DNA of 61,288 nucleotides, taken from positions 1 through 61,288 of the forward strand of contig CAZSDU010000017.1 in assembly GCA_964605775.1 (NCBI GenBank), in the 5' to 3' direction. The translations under genes and the position numbers were made by a program. This document shows, one piece after another, positions 59,014 to 61,288 of the stretch. The stretch is from CAZSDU01 sp964605775. Its GTDB lineage: Bacteria > Bacteroidota > Bacteroidia > Bacteroidales > FEN-979. The stretch's first letter is position 1, and the number at the start of each line of letters is the position of its first letter. Under the pieces are notes generated by a model, which worked only from the letters and a program-made list of their open reading frames with translations, was not told the DNA's origin and searched no databases.

Positions 59014-59038
59014 AAAAATGTTTTCTTGTAACATTTTT
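59014..59038. repeat. 9-bp inverted repeat between divergent lipoprotein genes
   Basis: AAAAATGTT (59014-59022), spacer TTCTTGT, AACATTTTT (59030-59038) is a perfect inverted repeat in the 117-bp gap between patatin (leftward) and the GIN lipoprotein gene (rightward). No gene ends here, so an operator is more likely than a terminator. Confidence 0.45.
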
Positions 59039-59070
59039 AAACGGAATACGTTATTAAAAAAAATGTTCCT

Positions 59071-59784
59071 ATGAGAAAAATATATTTCGCCATTATTGCC
59101 CTTGCCATGCTTTCAGTAGTTTCTTCCTGCAAAAAGATCAATGGCAAAGGGGATGTAGTCATGGAGATCAGAAACATCCATGGCTATACAGGAGTTAGTC
59201 TAAGTGTTGATGCAACTGCATATGTGCGGCAGGACACCTTTTATAAAGTTGAAATACTGGCACAACAGAATATCCTGGATGTCATTGAGAGTCCTATAGA
59301 AGGCGGAGCACTCGTCATTAAGCTTAAGGATCACACCATTCTTGGTAAACATGATCCCATCACGGTTTATATTACCAGTCCGGTATTGAACTCTCTGAAC
59401 ATTAGCGGTTCCGGAAACATTGAAGGAAATACATGGTTATCTGGCGTTTCACTCAACTTGGTCATCAGTGGATCAGGGAATATCCGATTACCGGGTATTC
59501 AGATGGAGGATATCCATTCCAATATCAGTGGCTCCGGGAATATTTCCATTGTTGAAGGAGCCGTATCCAACGAAGATCTGAACATCAGCGGCAGTGGAAG
59601 CATTGACCTGCTGGGGATAGTTTCCGATACGGTTTATGCCAGGATCAGTGGTTCCGGTAATATCCGGGTGACTACTGACCGACTGTTGGATGGCACCATA
59701 TCAGGAAGCGGTAATATTTATTATTTGGGAAGCCCTGTAGTCAACGCTCATATTTCTGGCTCGGGTGCCATTATTCATCTTTGA
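59071..59784 (+). CDS. GIN-domain (DUF2807) lipoprotein with ISGSGN repeats
   Basis: A 237-residue protein with a lipoprotein signal ending in VVSSC (cysteine at about 20). The mature part contains seven ISGSGxI turns (ISGSGNIEG, ISGSGNIRL, ISGSGNISI, ISGSGSIDL, ISGSGNIRV, ISGSGNIYY, ISGSGAIIH), spaced by about 19-27 residues, the fingerprint of a beta-solenoid head-GIN domain. Codons differ between repeats (agtggatcaggg, agtggctccggg, agcggcagtgga), so the repeats are held by selection on protein, not recent duplication. Function is unknown. Its 3' end overlaps cysC by 14 bp. Confidence 0.8.
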   Translation: MRKIYFAIIALAMLSVVSSCKKINGKGDVVMEIRNIHGYTGVSLSVDATAYVRQDTFYKVEILAQQNILDVIESPIEGGALVIKLKDHTILGKHDPITVYITSPVLNSLNISGSGNIEGNTWLSGVSLNLVISGSGNIRLPGIQMEDIHSNISGSGNISIVEGAVSNEDLNISGSGSIDLLGIVSDTVYARISGSGNIRVTTDRLLDGTISGSGNIYYLGSPVVNAHISGSGAIIHL

Positions 59785-60382
59785 AACTGATTTCCGGCAA
59801 TACAAATTCAAGGAGTTTTTTCGTACATTCTTCAATGCTGTAGAGATCTGTTCTGATTTCCAGGTCTGGGTTCAAAGGAGGATCGAAGGGAGAGTCGATC
59901 CCTGTGAAATGTGGAATTTCACCCCGGCGGGCTTTGGTATAGAGACCTTTTACGTCCCGGTTTTCACAAATGTTCAAAGGGGAATTGATATATACCTCTA
60001 AAAAATTTTCTGTTCCAATGATTTTTCGGGCCATGGATCTGATTTCTTCCGTGGGACTGATGAAGCAGTTAATGGCAATCACTCCGCAGTCGAGAAATAA
60101 TTTCGAAATTTCAGATATTCGGCGAATGTTCTCGTAACGGTCTTCTTCAGAAAATCCAAGATTGTTATTGATCCCTGATCTGATGTTGTCTCCATCGAGG
60201 ATTTGACAAAGAAAACCCTGGTCGAAAAGCGCCAATTCAAGGTGTTTGGCCAGTGTGGTTTTCCCAGCACCCGAAAGTCCGGTCATCCATATGACTTTTG
60301 ATTTTTGCTTCAGTAAGCTTTCTTTATCTGAGCGTTTCAGGATTTCATGAAAAGTAGGGTGGAGGTGGTTGGGAGATGGCAT
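59771..60382 (-). CDS. cysC: Adenylylsulfate kinase
   Basis: A 203-residue APS kinase that makes PAPS from APS and ATP. The P-loop is GLSGAGKT (35-42), DGDNIR binds substrate (about 60-65), and NLGFSEEDRYENIRRISEI (about 72-90) and KGLYTKARRGEIPHFTGID (about 145-163) are family signatures. Sulfurylase genes are not in the window, so PAPS may feed sulfotransferases or assimilation encoded elsewhere. It has its own complete promoter. Confidence 0.93.
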   Translation of the reverse strand: MPSPNHLHPTFHEILKRSDKESLLKQKSKVIWMTGLSGAGKTTLAKHLELALFDQGFLCQILDGDNIRSGINNNLGFSEEDRYENIRRISEISKLFLDCGVIAINCFISPTEEIRSMARKIIGTENFLEVYINSPLNICENRDVKGLYTKARRGEIPHFTGIDSPFDPPLNPDLEIRTDLYSIEECTKKLLEFVLPEISFKDE

Positions 60383-60410
60383 TCTGTTATTTTTTAAGCA
60401 TTAAGATCGA

Positions 60411-60443
60411 CAAAAATAAGAAAAATCGGAAAGGTTTTTCAAA
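60411..60443 (-). promoter_or_regulatory. Bacteroidota-type promoter for cysC
   Basis: Minus-strand TTTG (60443-60440), 21 bases, then TATTTTTG (60418-60411). The leader to the ATG at 60382 is about 24 nt. Full match to the consensus. Confidence 0.65.
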
Positions 60444-60459
60444 GAACAGCCAGAGTTAT

Positions 60460-60792
60460 TCAATACTCAGGTATTTTCACATGATTATTGACGGAACAAT
60501 CCTTCTGAGCATATAATATTAATGCGTTCAGATTTACCATCAAGTAACCTTCCTTGATCAATCTTTCCGTTAGTTTTTTTAGCTTCAAACCCGGATAATA
60601 TCCCAGATGTTATATGATCGTCTGCAATCCAAACTGCTTGGCCTGAAAGCCATTCCGGTGTTCAATGTCAATACTGTCAGCTATGAGATGCTGGGGCCGG
60701 TGTTTGATAATGATTACGGGATGATATATTCTTTTAAGATTAGGGATTGTGCTGAACTGGAGTTTTATCATTCCAAATGGATCGTTTAGCAC
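60460..60792 (-). pseudogene. Possible decayed minus-strand gene
   Basis: One minus-strand frame reads from about 60792 to 60460 and is broken only by a TAA at 60612-60610. The downstream part (LKKLTERLIKEGYLMVNLN to the stop at 60460) looks like a helical protein tail. The upstream part competes with the plus-strand frame at 60607-60789. I recognise no family. It could be the remains of a gene or chance. Confidence 0.25.
60607..60789 (+). CDS. Short open reading frame of unknown function
   Basis: A 60-codon frame (MLYDRLQSKLLG ... ELEFYHSKWIV) with gene-like codon use (many RNY codons and higher GC than its surroundings) but an in-frame stop 9 codons upstream and no recognised domain. It may be the tail of a decayed gene. 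The opposite strand is also partly open here, and I cannot decide between them. Confidence 0.3.
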   Translation: MLYDRLQSKLLGLKAIPVFNVNTVSYEMLGPVFDNDYGMIYSFKIRDCAELEFYHSKWIV

Positions 60793-60980
60793 TTGTGCAC
60801 TTTCAAATTTTTATGAAAAATATTTTGATTTTATTTGGAATCATTCCATATTGCTTAAAAATTTGTTTATTCAAGATTTTTTATTATTAAATTGTTTACA
60901 AATTGATAAAAATCACCTAAAAATTGAACTTTCCTTTGCAATGTTTTTTTTAAATAATAATTTAACTTAAACTTTTAGCC

Positions 60981-61145
60981 ATGCGAAAATTTACTTTTAT
61001 GAGTTTTATCCTTGTATTCTGTATTACAAGTCTTTCATTTCCTCTGAACATTGGATATGTAATAATAGAAAAATTGCAAAACAGGACGGGACCATTGCAG
61101 GAAATACACGCAAGGCGATTAAGGAAAAATCCGGCAGGAAAATAG
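60981..61145 (+). CDS. Small exported-like peptide, overlapping a decayed gene
   Basis: A 54-codon frame starting MRKFTFMSFILVFCITSLSF, which looks like a signal peptide, then a basic tail (EIHARRLRKNPAGK). It overlaps in another frame the BRO/DinD-like remnant (61061-61225), so one of the two is probably not real, or a frameshift joined an exported gene's start to other DNA. A 190-base AT-rich stretch without any gene precedes it. Confidence 0.3.
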   Translation: MRKFTFMSFILVFCITSLSFPLNIGYVIIEKLQNRTGPLQEIHARRLRKNPAGK

Positions 61146-61225
61146 TGACCCGGCAAAATGCAAAGCAGTTACAAAAAAGGGAAAATAAGGAATTGGAGAG
61201 CGGGGGAATAATCCTAGGATACTGA
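61061..61225 (+). pseudogene. BRO/DinD-like protein, C-terminal remnant
   Basis: This frame reads NNRKIAKQDGTIAGNTRKAI, then KEKSGRKIVTRQNAKQLQKR and stops at 61223-61225. The pattern (hydrophobic) IA-x-x-x-G-x-IAGNTRK-x-I-(E/K)-x-x-(S/T)GRK-(I/V)VT-x-x-NA resembles the C-terminal tail of BRO-N/DinD-type phage antirepressor or damage-inducible proteins. No N-terminal domain is found upstream. It is taken as a leftover of a mobile element beside a tRNA gene. The family call is by motif only. Confidence 0.4.
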
Positions 61226-61246
61226 GGCATCGAAACACGTAAAAAA

Positions 61247-61268
61247 AAGGAGGCTGTTAAGCCTCCTT
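61247..61268 (-). terminator. Intrinsic terminator of the minus-strand tRNA
   Basis: Read leftward, AAGGAGGCT (61268-61260), loop TAAC, AGCCTCCTT (61255-61247), then T6 (61246-61241). A perfect 9-bp stem with a U run is a textbook rho-independent terminator. It begins at the final A of the tRNA's CCA end. Confidence 0.85.
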
Positions 61269-61288
61269 GGTGATCCGCCTGGGATTCG
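61268..61288 (-). tRNA. tRNA 3' end (identity not determinable)
   Basis: On the minus strand the window's last 21 bases read CGAATCCCAGGCGGATCACC plus A. This fits the end of the T loop (CGAAT), the 3' T stem (CCCAG), the 3' acceptor strand (GCGGATC), discriminator A and an encoded CCA. The anticodon lies beyond the window edge. The intrinsic terminator directly downstream supports a real gene. Confidence 0.75.

Noticed and set aside
1..61288. CRISPR array, rRNA operon, riboswitch or replication origin
   Set aside because: No regularly spaced repeats, rRNA sequence, conserved riboswitch cores or DnaA-box clusters were seen by eye.

Overview
The window looks like a contiguous piece of a Bacteroidota chromosome, most likely from an anaerobic fermentative member of the Bacteroidales/Marinilabiliales (lineage is inferred, not shown). 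The reasons are: a short primary sigma factor of the Bacteroidota type; several promoters of the form TTTG-N19..21-TAnnTTTG, the known Bacteroidota sigma consensus; very few Shine-Dalgarno sequences; and two proteins with type IX secretion C-terminal domains. HydG, two TM1266-family hydrogenase regulators, carbamate kinase and an acylating aldehyde dehydrogenase point to hydrogen-forming fermentation.

Layout. 1-2.5 kb: the 3' part of a tRNA-Gly, a decayed ISL3-type transposase tail and a secreted C10 cysteine protease. 3-6.3 kb: macrodomain protein, inositol-phosphatase family protein, MtaB tRNA methylthiotransferase and a VirK-like exported protein. 6.3-12.8 kb: carbamate kinase, then a leftward hydrogenase group (permease, HydG, TM1266 protein, histidine kinase, second TM1266 protein). 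12.8-15.8 kb: ECF sigma factor, probable anti-sigma factor and two surface beta-repeat proteins. 15.8-23.6 kb: leftward housekeeping genes (ligA, stress protein, HD protein, rpe, rpoD, pnp, rpsO). 23.7-32.3 kb: SDR, aldehyde dehydrogenase, DUF4342, aroE, a ComA-type phosphosulfolactate synthase, TPR protein, glmM, a small basic protein, recR and a MORN-type protein. 32.3-40.4 kb: clpB, a type IX cargo protein with an 11-G tract, a flavin reductase, nth, recA and a TPR lipoprotein. 40.4-48.2 kb: a leftward nucleotide-sugar operon (ugd, UDP-glucuronate decarboxylase, rfbD, phosphosugar mutase) that runs into an outer-membrane protein, DUF5063 and an Hpt protein.

48.2-53.3 kb is the most interesting block. 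An XRE/S24 (LexA-like, apparently self-cleaving) regulator is divergent from an operon of a catalytically intact Y-family polymerase and a second-type DnaE polymerase. Between them lie a perfect 17-bp palindrome on the regulator's own -7 box and three alternating TGATTA/TAATCA half-sites. This reads as a DNA-damage mutasome under LexA-like control. Its dnaE gene carries an in-frame GC-rich palindromic element resembling a REP/RPE-type repeat.

53.3-61.3 kb: STAS proteins, an AdhE-like aldehyde dehydrogenase, an M49-like lipoprotein peptidase, an SPFH protein, a patatin, a GIN-domain lipoprotein and cysC. The right edge holds decayed sequence, a BRO/DinD-like tail remnant, an intrinsic terminator and the 3' end of a tRNA on the minus strand. 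All 11 convergent gene pairs end within about 20 bp of each other, leaving no room for ordinary terminators.
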